Assembly: GCA_963580285.1 (NCBI GenBank)
Contig: OY757011.1
Location: 114,734,766-114,798,765 of the forward strand
Origin: Lucinisca nassula
Taxonomy: Eukaryota > Mollusca > Bivalvia > Lucinida > Lucinidae
DNA: 64,000 nt
Direction: 5' to 3'
Part shown: positions 9,905 through 21,539 of the stretch, one piece after another
Layout of the letters: each line of letters begins with the position of its first letter
Position numbering within the stretch: the stretch's first letter is position 1
Translations under genes and position numbers: made by a program
Notes under the pieces: generated by a model
Seen by the model: the letters and a program-made list of their open reading frames with translations, nothing else
Told to the model about the DNA's origin: nothing
The model's database searches: none

Positions 9905-12900
9905 GGCTTTTTAGCTCACCTTTGTGATCACTTTTTGTCCGTCGTGCATGCGTCTGTCCGTCCGTCCGTAAACAAATTCAAATAAGTATATCTCTAATAC
10001 CCCAAGGTCAATCTTGATCGATTTTCATGAGAAGCATCATCAGGCAGGGGGAAAGGCTGCATAAGGGTTTTGGGCTGATAAGATTGGAATTCTGGTTGCC
10101 ATGGCAACATATAGCTCCCATAGACTTACAATGGGAAAATATTAAAATATCTTCTTCTCTGAAACCACTGGGCCCAGAGCTTAGATATTTAGCTTGTAAC
10201 AATGTCAAGTGGTCACCTACATAAATCCTGCCAATCATGCCCCTGGGGTCCAAATTGGCCACACCTTGGGGGGCCCCTTAACTCCTATAGACTCATAGTG
10301 GAAAAAAGCTTCAAAAATCTTCTCTGAAACCACAGGGCCCAGAGCTTAGGTATTTAGCATGTAGCAACAGCAAGTGGTCACCTACATAATTCCTGCCAAT
10401 CATGCACCTGGGGTCCAAATTGGCCGGGGCCCCTTAGCTATCATAGACTTATAATGGAAAAAAAAAGCTTCAAAAATCTTCTTCTCGGAAACCACTGGGC
10501 CCAGAGCTTAGATATTTAGCATGTAAATGGCCAGTGGTCACCTACATAAGTCCTGCCAATCATGCCCCCGGGTTCCAAATGGGCCACGCCCCGGGGCCCC
10601 TTCGCTCCCATAGACTCATAATGGAAAAAAAAACTTCAAAAATCTTCTTCTCTGAAACCACAGGGACCAGAGCTTAGATATTTAGCATGTAGCAACGGCA
10701 AGTGGTCACCTATATAATCCCTGCCAATCATGCCCCTGGGGCCTAACAGGCCACGCCCCGGGGCCCCTTAGCTCCTTTAGACTCATAATGGTAAAAAGCT
10801 TCAAAAAGCTTTTTCTCTGAAACCACAGGGCCCAGAGCTGAGATATTTAGCATGTAGCAACGGCAAGTGGTCTCCTACATAAATCCTGCCAATCATGCCC
10901 CTGGGATCCAAATGGGCCACGCCCGGGGCCCCTTAGCTCCCATGGACACATAATTGAAAAAAAAGCTTCAAAAATCTTCTCTGAAACCACAGGGCCCAGA
11001 GCTTAGATATTCAGCATGTAGCAACGGCAATTGGTCACCTACATAATTCCTGCCAATCATGCCCCTGGGTTCCATATGGGCCATGCCAAGGGGCCCCTTT
11101 GCTCCCATAGACACATAATGGAAAGTAGCTTCAAAAATCTTCTTCTCTGAAACCACAGAGCCCAGAGCTTAGATATTTAGCACGTGGCCCAGAGCTTTGA
11201 TATTTAGCACGTAGCAACGGCAAGTGGTCACCTACATTATTCCTGCCAATCATGCCCCTGGGGTCCAAACGGGCCACACCCCGGGGCCCATTCTGAAACC
11301 ACAGGGACCAGAGCTTAGATATTTAGCATGTAGCAACGGCAAGTGGTCACCTATATAATCCCTGCCAATCATGCCCCTGGGGCTAAACGGGCCACGTCCC
11401 GGGGCCCCTTAGCTCCTATAGACTCATAATGGTAAAAAGCTTAAAAAAGCTTCTCTGAAACCACAGGGCCCAGAGCTGAGATATTTAGCATGTAGCAACG
11501 GCTAGTAGTCTCCTACATAAATCCTGCCAATCATGCCCCTGGGAACCAAATGGGCCACACCCGGGGCCCCTTAGCTCCCATGGACTCATAATGGAAAAAA
11601 AAAGCTTCAAAAACCTTCTCTGAAACCACAGGGCCCAGAGCTTAGATATTAGCATGTAGCAATGGCAAGTGGTCGCCTACATAAATCCTGCCAATCATGC
11701 CCCTGGGGTCCAAATGGGCCACGCCCCGGGGCCCCTTAGCTCCCATAGACTCATAATGGAAAAAAGCTTCAAAAATCTTCTTCTCTGAAACCACAAGGCC
11801 CAGAGCTTAGATATGATGTGGCAATGACAAGTGGTAACCTACATTAATCATGCCCCTGGGGTCCAAATGGGCCACACCCTGGAACCCCCTTACCTCCCAC
11901 AGACTCATAATGGAAAAAAAGTTTCAAAAATCTTCTCTGAAACCACAGGGCCCAGAGCTTAGATATTTAGCATGTAGCAACGGCAAGTGGTCACCTACGT
12001 ATTTCCTGCTAATCATGCCCCTGGGGTCCAAATGGGCCACGTCCCGGGGCCCCTTAGCTCCCATAGACTCATAATGAAAAAAAGCTTCAAAAATCTTCTC
12101 AGAAACTGTGAAGCACAGAACTTAGATATTTAGTATCTACCAACATAAAATAGCCAGCTACATAAATCCTGCTAACCCTGCCCCTGGGGTCAAAATTGGC
12201 CACGCCCGAGCTCATCAGCTCAAATAGACATATAATGGAAAAAAACTTAAAAAAAACTTCTATGAATCCATAAGGTCCAGAGCTTAGATTTTTAGTATGT
12301 AGCAACGTCAAGTGGCCACCTACATAAATCCTGCCAGTTATGCCCCTGGGATCCAAATTGGCCACACCCCAGGGCTCTTTAGCTTCCATAAACTTACAAT
12401 TGGAAAAACTTCAAAAATCTTCTTCTCTTAAACCACAGGGCCCTTATTATGAATAAAAAAAAACAAACTTAAAATGGGGAAAAAATATCTTCAAAAATCT
12501 TCTTCTCTGAAACCATAAGTCCCAGAGATTAGGTATTTAGCATGTAGCAATGTCGAGTGGTCGCCTACATGAATCCTGTCAATCATGCCCCTGGGGTCCA
12601 AATTGCCCAAATCCTGTGGCCCCTTAACTCCCAACAAACTTATAATGGAAAAAAAAGCTTCAAACATCTTCTTTGAAACCATGAAGTACAGACCTTAGAT
12701 ATTTAGTATATAGCAAATAAAATGGTCGCCTACATAAATCCTGCCGACCATGCCCTTTGGGTCAAAATTGGCCAAGCCCCAGGGCTCATTAGCTCCTATA
12801 GACTTATACTGGAAAAAAACTTAAAAAAATCTTCTCCAATACCATTAGGCACAGATTTTGTTTGAGGTTTGACATCCCCGTCAACACTGTATAGGTCATT

Positions 12901-13105
12901 TTGGTGATGTCTCTTCCAATTTTGTGAGATGAAATTACATCTCAAGCCCTGTCGCCCAATGAAACCAATAAGGTTTATAAGCATGGACACCGCTTTTTGA
13001 CTGAATTTAGATATTAAGTATGTAGCAATGTAAAGTGGTCTCCTACACTAATGATTTTCTGGTACACAGGTGAGGGATATAGGGCCATTGGGCGCTCTTG
13101 TTTTA
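9905..13105. mobile_element. Pearl/Helentron-like element C with ~165-bp internal array
   Basis: The start 'tttttagctcacctttgtga' is followed by a 'gtccgtcgtgc' / 'gtccgtccgtc' block. A single lead region leads into about 16 repeats, with 'cagagcttagatatttagc' at 10174, 10340, 10502, 10668, 10832 and onward (spacing 162-166). Near the end is 'aggtgagggatatagggcca' + 'ttgggcgctcttgtttt'. It is inserted in a T run of array D ('ggct-ttttt' to 'agaaaaact'). A SINE-V (minus) sits at 12855-13010. Open frames in it are array translations. Confidence 0.75.
12855..13010 (-). mobile_element. SINE-V copy 5, truncated, inside the array
   Basis: Reverse-complement tail ('ttgaggtttgacatccccgt') and core ('tgagatgaaattacatctca') followed by 'gcccaatgaaaccaataagg'. 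It interrupts an array unit ('cattaggcacaga' before, 'tgaatttagatatt' after). The 5' half is missing. Confidence 0.75.
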
Positions 13106-13534
13106 GAAAAACTGTTTCATTGCTCTAGCCCCTACATTTTATTGGCAGATATAACTTCACACAAATGTTGGTTATGATAATATCTCAAGCAAGTTTGATT
13201 TTCAAGGTCATGGCTTCAAAGTCAAGGTCACTGTGACTACACAAATGTTACTTTTGATAGTAGTATCTCGAGCGAGTTCGATCTTCAAGGTCATGGCCTC
13301 AAGGTCAAGGTCACTGGCTACTTTTAGAATAAAACTTTCATCGCTCCTGCATTTATTGATGGATTTTAAAATAACTTCACACAAATGTTGCTTATGATAA
13401 TATCTCAAACAAGTTTGACTTCCTCAAGGTCAAGATCTCTGGCTATTTTTAGAAAAATTCTGTCATCGCTCTAGCGCCTTTATTTATTGATGGAATGTAA
13501 TAAAACTTCACACAAATGTTCGGTTTGATAGGAT

Positions 13535-14616
13535 CTAACTAGAAAAAGTGTTTATAGGACACGGATGCCCCCGCCAAATGCCATTCATAAAAAATATTAC
13601 AAATGTACTTCAAATCAATCATAACATATATGCATCAAGGGCAGATAATCCAAAAACCAAAAATGCAAGAGTTGTCTTCCTTGTTCATGACACATCATCT
13701 CAGTGTGATGAATGCACCTGTGAAGTTTCATGAATATATTTCATACGGTTTAGGAGTTATGGCCCGTACACGGTTTACTATATGGTACTAAGTCAAGGGC
13801 AGATAATTCAAAAACCAAAAATGCAAGAGTTGTCTTCCTTGTTCATGACGCATCGTCTAAGTGTGATGAATGCACCTGTGAAGTTTCGTGAATATATTCC
13901 ATACAGTTTAGGAGTTATAGCCTGGACACGACATACTATTTGACTATATATGGATGTAAGTCAAGGGCAGATAATTCAAAAACTAAACAAGCAGGAGTTG
14001 TCTTCCTTGTTCATGACACATTGTCCAAGTATGATGGATGCATCTGTGAAGTTTCATGATTATTTCCCATACGGTTTAGGAGTTATGGCCCGGACACGGT
14101 TTACTATATGGTACTAAGTCAAGGGCAGATAATTCAAAAACCAAAAATGCAAGGGTTGTCTTCCTTGTTCATGACACATCGTCTCAGTGTGATGAATGCA
14201 CTTGTGAAGTTTCATGAATATATTCCATACGGTTTAGGAGTTATGGCCCGGACACTGTTTAATATATGGTACTAAGTCAAGGGCAGATAATTCAAAAACC
14301 AAAAATTCAAGAGTTGTCTTCCTTGTTCATGAGTTATGGCCCGGACACGGTTATGGCCCGGACACGGTTATGGCCCAGACACGGTTTACTATATGGTACT
14401 AAGTCAAGGGCAGATAATTCAAAAACCAAAAATGCAAGAGTTGTCTTCTTTGTTCATGACACATCGTCTCAGTGTGATGAATGCACCTGTGAAGTTTCAT
14501 GAATATATTCCATACGGTTTAGGAGTTGTGGCCCGGACACGATGTCACCGGACGAACGGACAGACAGGGTTAAAACTTAATGCCCTTCCGCTATCCTTCG
14601 AATAGGCGGGGGCATA
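13535..14616. mobile_element. Nested array-bearing element E with GCCCCCGCC termini
   Basis: The end motifs 'ggatgcccccgcc' (about 13563-13575) and, inverted, 'ggcgggggcat' (about 14605-14615) flank five to six ~158-bp units with 'aagtcaagggcagataattc', 'gagttgtcttccttgttcat' and 'ggtttaggagttatggccc'. A short 17-18-bp repeat 'ttatggcccggacacgg' is tandem near 14335-14382. A 'cggacgaacggacagacag' block precedes the right end. It is inserted into array D, whose unit continues as 'gagtttgtctttcagggtcc'. Confidence 0.7.
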
Positions 14617-15732
14617 AAAAGTGAGTTTGTCTTTCAGGGTCCTGGAGTCGAGGTCACTATGGCTAATTTTAGAAAAAACTTTGTCATCGCTCTAGTATCT
14701 ATATTTTATTGATGGATTTAACATAACCTCATATATATATATCTTGTGCGAGTTCGACTTTCAGGGTCAGTGGCATTTTTTAGTAGAAAAAAAAAGGTTG
14801 TCATCATTTATTGATAGATTTTAATATAACTTCACACAAATGCTGCTAATGATAATATCTCGAGTGAATTCAACTTTCAAGGTCAAGGTCACTTTAACTT
14901 CACACAAAACTTGGGTATGATAATATCTCGAGCGAGTTCCTCGGATCAAAGTCAAGGTCACTGTGGCTATTTTTAGAAGAAAAAAAAAATCTCACCGCTC
15001 TAGTGGCTACATTTATTGATAGATGTTAATTTATGTACTTCACACAAATGTTTGGTATCAACTTTGATTTTCAGGGTCCTCGGCTCAAAGTCATGGTCAC
15101 TGTGGCTACTGTTTAGAAAAAAAAAACTTTTCATGGCTCTAGTGCTTACATTTATATATAGGTTTTAATAAATGTACTTTCACACAGATATTTGGTATGA
15201 TAATATCTCGACCAAGTTCGACTTTCAGGGTCCTTAGGTCAAGGTCACTGTGGCTATTTTTAGAAAACTGTCACCGTTCTAGCACCTACATTTATTGATG
15301 AATTCTGCTACTTATAACTTCATACAAATGTTGGGAATAATAATATCTCGAGCGAGTTCGACTGTCGGGGGTCCTGGGCTCAAGGTCAGGGTCACTGTAG
15401 CTATTTTTATTGGAACATTGTCATAGCTCTAGAGCCTACATTTATCGATGGATTTTAATAAAACTTCACACAAATGTTGGAAACGATAATATTTCACGAG
15501 AGTTGGATTTTGCCAGTTCAGTGTTTTCCATATGCAAAGTAGTCTTGTGCGAGGGAATATCACCTGTGATGCCTTGTTAAGGTGATGTTTTATTATTTCA
15601 ATCATTCATTGAAACGAAGAACTGAATGTGGACTTAGATTGTTAGATCGTTTTACCCTTAAATTTCTGTCTTCCGATCTGGTTCTACACTGTTTGCCAAA
15701 CACGCTGCATGATTCCAGTCAGGTCCTTCTGA

Positions 15733-17362
15733 TAATCTAAATGGTCAAAAAAGTTAAGCCCCATTAATAAAAATTGGAACAACATAAAAATGACTTAAAT
15801 TAACAAAATTTTAATTTCATCGTAATATATTGCATTCATATATGCAGCATTTCTCAAAGATGTAGCGATATTCAGTCTTACTTGATAGTCGGTTGAACTA
15901 GGGTACCATCATTTTGCAAAGTCCACAGCCTCAAAGTGCGGTTTCATTGATTAACAAACACAGTTTTAATAATGCGTATGTCCGCCATTTTCATTCACAA
16001 GTTCCGTACAACGTCTACGCATGCTGTTTATAAGGTTAGTGATGTCAGGCTGGGGAATATTGCGCCATTCATCGAGTAAAGCTTGGCGTAATCCTGCAAC
16101 AGTCTGTGGTGGTTGTTGAAGACCACGGATACGACGCTCCAGCAAGTCCCATAGATGTTCTATGGGATTCATGTCAGGTGATTTTGCGGGCCATTCCATC
16201 CTCTGTATACCATGTTGTACCATGTAATCTTGGACAGCTCTAGCGCGATGTGGTCGGGCATTATCATCCTGGAAGATGGCACCGTTACCTATGCGCTGAA
16301 GATTTGGCTGGACAACATGGATAATAATGTCATTCAAATACCGTTGCCAATTAAGGTTACCATTCACTATGATCAGATCTGTTCTTCCAGCACCCCAGAT
16401 ACCGGCCCAAACATTACGGAGCCTCCGCCCCACCTATCATGGGATATAACGCATGGTGGGGTATGTCTCTCTCCATCACGCCTCCAGACTCGAACTCTGC
16501 CGTCATGGACCCATGGTGGTCGACATTGAACCTGGACTCGTCGCTAAACATTACCAGACGCCATTGTGCACGAGTCCAGCGGCGATGAGTTACCCCCATT
16601 GGCGTCGAAGACGTCGGTGTTGCCTAGTGAGTGGTTGACGCACCACAGGACGACGTGCAGCCAAGTTTCTCTCGTGTAAACGGTTGCGTATAGTCTGATC
16701 CGACACATTGACATTAGCACCAGCCCTCAATTGTTCACGTAAACGTCTACTGTTAAGCGTACATTGACGCAATACACACGTAACGAGGTACTGGTCGTCC
16801 CTAGCTGTAGTTACCCTGGGTCTCCCAGCACGGGGTCTATCTGATACCGATCCGGTCTGAATATACCGGTTCCGCAGGTGGTCAATGTGTGGTCTCTATT
16901 CAGATTTACGGCCACTTGTCGATTGGATAAACCAGCTTGAATCATCCATATGGCCCTTAACCTCTCCTGTGGAGTCATTCTCCGTCTCAATACGGCCATA
17001 TTTCAAACAGTTTTTTTCACTGATTCCAAATGGTAGAATTCGAATCTTTTTTCGTTTGAATATTCCAAAAAGGTCTGGCACACATGTACACTTTGCTGAA
17101 TGAGTGAAAAAATTGTTTCTTTGCATGCTTTGCAGTAAGTTTTGCGAGCATGAATTTTGCAAATTTCAGACTGTTTTGAGCTAGCAGAAAAGCATGAGCT
17201 TTGTCAGTACCCATGAAATTTTATTGCACATTGGTTGGAGAATATTCTGTCCGCAATAAGAAGTGCAAATATCGTAGAAAATAAAGTCCGTAGCAACGTT
17301 TATCCATGGCAAAATCACCAACCCAAAATTTCAGGTGGGGCTTAACTTTTTTGACCAGTTGT
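15733..17362 (-). mobile_element. Tc1-like DD34E transposon, pseudogene, minus strand
   Basis: TIRs share the exact 21-bp stretch 'tggtcaaaaaagttaagccc'+c at 15744-15764 and inverted at 17336-17356. The transposase is read from about 16999 down to 15966 on the minus strand. It has N-terminal HTH (TPQERLRAIWMIQAGLSNRQ), a second DNA-binding part (NVSDQTIRNRLHERNL), FSDESRF with the first Asp, QDDNARPH with the second Asp, and NPIEH with the Glu. I count 34 residues between the second Asp and the Glu. All three catalytic residues remain, but frameshifts near 16430, 16595 and in the N-terminal region break the frame. Length (1.63 kb) is normal for Tc1. Confidence 0.92.
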
Positions 17363-17459
17363 ATGAATTAGTGATAGTCACGTGGACACCAGCACTGAAG
17401 AGCTACTTGTGCCTAATAACTTTACGTCGATTGACAGACAATTCACCACGAAAACAGGC

Positions 17460-17780
17460 CTTTATAATTTGGAACCCCACTTTTATATAGCAAAACTGAG
17501 GTTTACAGGGAAAACTTTATTTTTCTTATTTCTGCTCTAAAATATAGATTTCGGGTACACGTTAGAACCGCCTCGATGAGGCGGTTCTAACGAGTACCCA
17601 CAATCTATATTTTGAGCAATAATAAGAAAAATATCACAATTTTTCATCTGTAAATGTTTGTGTTTTTTTCGGCGGTAAAGTTTACAATGAATTTGTATAG
17701 GCGTTTTTATTTATGATACGTAAAATTCGAGCCACTGATGGCCACTTATAGCACCAGATCAGGCAGGTGTCATAATGTGA
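17460..17780. mobile_element. PAL palindromic element
   Basis: A long palindrome is centred near 17575. The left half 'ttttcttatttctgctctaa' ... 'gttagaaccgcctc' mirrors 'gaggcggttctaac' ... 'ttgagcaataataagaaaa' (17521-17630). The 'ccccacttttatatagcaaa' block upstream recurs with other PAL copies. No coding sequence. Confidence 0.75.
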
Positions 17781-17833
17781 ATAAATCTCTTAACGGTAGT
17801 GTGTGTGTGTTCCCATTAGAATCACTTCATTGA

Positions 17834-18066
17834 GTGGGGTGGTTGGGTGAAGAAAAGGTATCGGATTGCGCCACTGGAGCGGCCAACTGGTTTTGGCTTG
17901 AAGTTGGGAAATGCCTGCTGTCCTTGCAGCAGGTAGGGGTAGGGAGGGGAGCGTTGTTACTTCTTCTGTCTCTACACTTCCATTCAATTTTAGCTCGTTT
18001 GTTTTTCGAAGAAAAACTTTCGAGCCATTACCGTCCCTCTGGCGTCTGCGTTGTCGTCATCGTTGG
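17834..18066 (+). repeat. Dispersed repeat, second copy
   Basis: 'ggtggttgggtgaagaaaag', 'tgcctgctgtccttgcagca' and 'cacttccattcaattttagc' match the repeat at 4140-4366 in order. The short open frames here are repeat-derived. Confidence 0.5.
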
Positions 18067-18079
18067 CGTTCTGAAAAAA

Positions 18080-18866
18080 AAAAACAACATAACTTAACCT
18101 TGGCTATAACTTGGAAAGTATTTGAACTAGCTTCATGAAACATCATACACATACTCACTATCACAAGAGCTACATTCTATCAAAGGGTCATAACTGTATT
18201 AATGATTTGGCTTCTCTATTTTTTTTTTCTTCTTTTTTTTAAACACATTTTTGCTCTCATTTCAATACTATTCATAACAGAGCTTTCAAACTTAACTGTT
18301 TCTTGGAAAAAGCCTTTACATTGATACCAAACATTTTGACCTGTGACCTTGACCTTTGAACTTGGACCTATTTTTCGAAAAATTTAACTAAAAACTTTAA
18401 CATTGAATATATAAGTGTTTAGCCTGACTTTATGAAACTTCACACACTCTCTCGCCATCACAATAGTTACATTCTATCCAAGTTACATAACTCTGTCATG
18501 CAATTTGACTGAATTATCTCCCATTCTATCTTCTTCTCTTTTTTTAACGTTTTTAACTTACATTTTCATACCACTAACAATGCAGCCTTCAACCTTCAAA
18601 AGGATATTCCTTGGGACACGACCTTTCCATTGATATCACGTTTTTGACCCTTCAACTTTGACCTATTTTTCGAAAATGTAACCTTGGCCATATTTCCAAA
18701 AATGTTTTCCCTAGCCTCGTGAAACTTGACACAGAGCAGTATGATCACAAGAACTACATTCTGACCAAGTTCCATAATTATTATCATGCAATTTGTCTGT
18801 TTTATCTCCCTATCTTTGACCAGTGAAAAACACCCGTTTCAAGAGAATATTTTGGTCTCTCATTTT
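18080..18866. repeat. Array F (left part), ~230-bp units
   Basis: Units share 'gaccttgacctttgaact', 'ggacctatttttcgaaaa', 'gcctcatgaaacttcacac' and 'caagagctacattctatc'. The array stops exactly at the target duplication ATTTT (18862-18866) and resumes at 24329. Confidence 0.75.
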
Positions 18867-19235
18867 CACCGTCTATCATCTACACCGGAAATAGAATCCC
18901 GGTGAATCGAAAGTAATAGCTGCAGGACGAGGGATGCCTCTTGAAAATGGATTATTTTACTGCTTGTAAGCTTAAAGTTAAGATTACTGTTATCAAATAT
19001 CAGTATAGGACATAATTTGCTGCTGCCATGAGAAGTGTTTTCTTATAAAACGCACAATTGTGCAATTACAAACCGAATATTCGACAGCTGGTATCCTAAA
19101 CAAAATGGATTTGGCAAGTTCGTTGTTGTTTTTTCACTTAATCAGAAAGAACAATGATGGAAAAAATAATTTGCAACAGAAACTCGCCTCAAATTGTACT
19201 TTCAACACAAATGTTTGCCTAAACGTAAATTACAT

Positions 19236-19306
19236 ATTGTACGGCGAATAGTAGTGTGGTGTACGGCGTGTTGCAAATTAGCGTAAACGAAAGTGTACGG
19301 TGAATA
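19236..19306. promoter_or_regulatory. Left subterminal GTACGGCG motif cluster
   Basis: Three copies of TGTACGG(C/T)G lie within 70 bp ('tgtacggcgaatag', 'tgtacggcgtg', 'tgtacggtgaatag'). The mirrored cluster at 23858-23930 carries 'attcgccgtacac', 'ttccgtacag' and 'cgccgtacac'. Clustered inverted subterminal repeats often bind the transposase; this role is inferred. Confidence 0.55.
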
Positions 19307-19976
19307 GTTCCATGTTTATAGCTGATAACATTTCAAAAGTTTACCGACCGGCCTTCCGATGCTTCTCTCACATCCACGAGGACTGTACTGCTCTGCATGT
19401 ATATCCTGTCAAAGTCGGGTGTTATATTTTGTCGAACATGCTGCTTCGAAATGTAAACAATGGCCGGCAAGAACTGGGGCTACATCAATAGATTCACCTG
19501 CCTGTCACAACATCTTTATCCAGTGTCATCAGAATTTTATAAACACACTTCAACAATTTTCACCCATTCTCTCGTCATAGCAAGAACCCATCACAATATA
19601 GTAATGTTAGTTAGGAACTGATGCCTATATATAGTTTGAAGTCCATATTTTGCCACAGAGGCGTTATTGTGGGTTAAAAAGAAGTGCGCATTATGAAATC
19701 AAGCCGGTTCAAATATACACGTGTGGAAGACTCGTAAGGGGTAGATGGCGGTTATGCACTTAAAATCCTTACGGTAACTTTCGGCCATGACTTACGAGTG
19801 TTTACACTACATTACGAGACTTAAAATGTCAACATTTTGAGATGAAACGACATCTAAAAAGTTTTCGCCCAATGAATACAACAGAATAAAGATGCATGGC
19901 CAGTCCCACTCGCACTACTTTCTCTAGGTTCTGCGGTTCGATTAGATGCAGCGGTAATAAAGTTACGGTGTCCAAA

Positions 19977-20935
19977 CATGCTACACTTGTATCATTTGCC
20001 GGGATAAATGCCCCAAAATGCACCGTCTATCGGATCGATACGTTAACTGGAGCCCTCTATCCCCGTGCAGGGAGAATCCTCCCCTATGCAAGTTAGAGAT
20101 CTTTGCGTAATTACATGATGAGTTTAAACAATAGTTTATTAGTGCCTGATTACACTCTTCTGGAGTCCATGTCTGTTGATCTGAACATTAATATTTGCCA
20201 TTTTGTCTATGGATTAATGATTTTGGATTAACGCTTTGGTACCACGATCTAAACTACTTAACTATATACGACCACTAATAAACCATTGTTTAAACTAATC
20301 GTGTAATGTAATCACTCAGATCCAATTCTTGTGACAAATGGAGTCCAACAAGGTTGTGTAATAGCCCCAACACTGTTCAGCATGATGTTCGCTTCCATGC
20401 ACAAAGATGTTTTCCAGGAGGGTGACAATGGTATACCGATTATGTATCATTTTGATGGGAAACTTTTCAATGCTACACTGGTATCATTTGCCGGGATACA
20501 TGCCCCAAAATGCACCGTCTATCGGAGGAGACGTTAACTGGAGCCCTCTACCCCTGTGCAGGGAGAATCCTACCCTATGCAAGTTAGAGATCTTTGCGTA
20601 ATTACACGATGAGCTTAAACAATAGTTTATTAGTTAACTATATACGATCACTAATAAACCGTTGTTTAAACTAATCATGTAATGTTATCACTCAGATCCA
20701 ATTCCTGTGACAAATGGAGTCCAGCAAGGTTGTGTGATAGCCCCAACACTGTTCAGCATGCACAAAGATGTTTTCCAGTAGGGCGATAATGGTATACCGA
20801 TTAGGTATCGTTTTGGAGGGAAGCTTTTCAATCTCGGAAGGTTGCAAGCAAAATCAAAGGTGTAAACAGAGGTGCCAGATGAGTTCCTCATTGGGGATGA
20901 CATGGTAAAGGTGCATAATTACTGTGCAGGCTTTC
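19977..20935 (+). pseudogene. Non-LTR reverse transcriptase fragment, tandemly duplicated
   Basis: Two copies of the RT block NGVQQGCVIAPTLFSM ... GIPI.Y.F.GKLFN occur, at about 20331-20470 and 20700-20840. The second continues LGRLQAKSK and reaches FLIGDDM, equivalent to the Y-A-D-D catalytic box. The duplication period is 492 bp at its start. The second copy has lost about 130 bp of the flanking MITE and a few codons. Stops (TAG after DVFQ) make both defective. The surrounding 20110-20307 hairpin MITE is duplicated with it. Confidence 0.75.
20110..20307. mobile_element. ~200-bp hairpin MITE
   Basis: The arms 'gagtttaaacaatagtttat' + 'tagtg' and 'cactaataaaccattgttta' + 'aac' are inverted, with outer 'attacatgat' / 'atcgtgtaat'. 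An internally deleted copy lies at about 20602-20680 with the same arms. No coding sequence. Confidence 0.75.
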
Positions 20936-21075
20936 ATCCTGCAACTCTGGAGTATGTATAATGTACACCCAAGAGCAATGGTCAAATGTGTCCGATCGCA
21001 GTTCAACGGCCCAGTCAACACTATTTAGGTCATTTTTCCGAACAGTTTACCTATCCACACTTTTACTATGCAGGC

Positions 21076-21248
21076 TCATTCTTTCCTTGATTCCATTGTT
21101 GAATTTGGAGAATATTTGAGGGTCACTGATGAGGCTTAATTGGCCGAAACTAGCTAGTCTGGACCAGAAAACGTGTACACTCCATAGTTTCCAGTTCTGT
21201 GGTGTATTCTTTGCTTCCAAAGGATAACCCTATCTAGAACATATAATA
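21076..21248 (+). mobile_element. Inserted fragment carrying a hammerhead ribozyme (Penelope/retrozyme-like)
   Basis: The 173-bp insert has no open frame. Its centre holds a full type I hammerhead motif (see next entry). Hammerhead motifs are an established feature of Penelope-like retroelements and of small metazoan retrozymes with monomers of about this length. No RT or GIY-YIG nuclease is visible, so the fragment is either a truncated 3' end or a retrozyme-like unit. Confidence 0.6.
21120..21165 (+). ncRNA. Type I hammerhead self-cleaving ribozyme motif
   Basis: CTGATGA is at 21126-21132. Stem II is GGCT/GGCC-type (21133-21136 with 21142-21145) around a 5-nt loop. GAAA is at 21146-21149. 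Stem III is ACTA/TAGT around a GC dinucleotide (21149-21158), and the cleavage triplet GTC lies at 21157-21159. Stem I is formed by GGGTCA (21120-21125) and TGGACC (21160-21165), with one mismatch and one wobble. All invariant core bases of the family are present, and the short stem III is typical of metazoan retroelement hammerheads that act as dimers. Predicted cleavage follows C21159. Confidence 0.85.
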
Positions 21249-21416
21249 TGTAAGCGGTTACTCTTCTTGAATCAGCCAAAGGGTGACAATGGGGAAGAGA
21301 ATGGCCGTAGAAAAGATTTCACGATCAATCTCCACGACAGAGTGTTGCCGACCTCGGCACGTATCGAATCCACGTCCTCCTGATCACCAGTCAGACGCAC
21401 ATCCGACTGAGCTCCC

Positions 21417-21518
<102 letters not shown>

Positions 21519-21539
21519 TTCTCCATGATCCGTTGGTCG

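Larger units (their letters stand above)
9661..15510. repeat. Array D (~145-165 bp units), interrupted by two nested elements
   Basis: Units contain 'acttcacacaaatgttg', 'atgataatatctcgagcgag', 'caaggtcaaggtcactgtgg' and 'catcgctctagcgcctacat'. They are present at 9661-9910, 13106-13535 and 14617-15510. The three blocks are one array split by the elements at 9905-13105 and 13535-14616. Sequence is highly diverged between units. 15511-15730 after the array is unrecognised. Confidence 0.8.

Noticed and set aside
10008..12682. Repeated 'NLDPRGMIGRIYVGDHLTLL' minus-strand frames resembling a repeat protein
   Set aside because: The unit length of ~165 bp is a DNA array; stops and frame changes interrupt nearly every unit, and the same architecture occurs with unrelated arrays.
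13548..14605. Overlapping frames rich in 'GQIIQKPKMQELSSLFM' that look like a repeated protein
   Set aside because: They are translations of a ~158-bp DNA array in several frames; the repeat is not a multiple of a conserved codon register and frames break between units.
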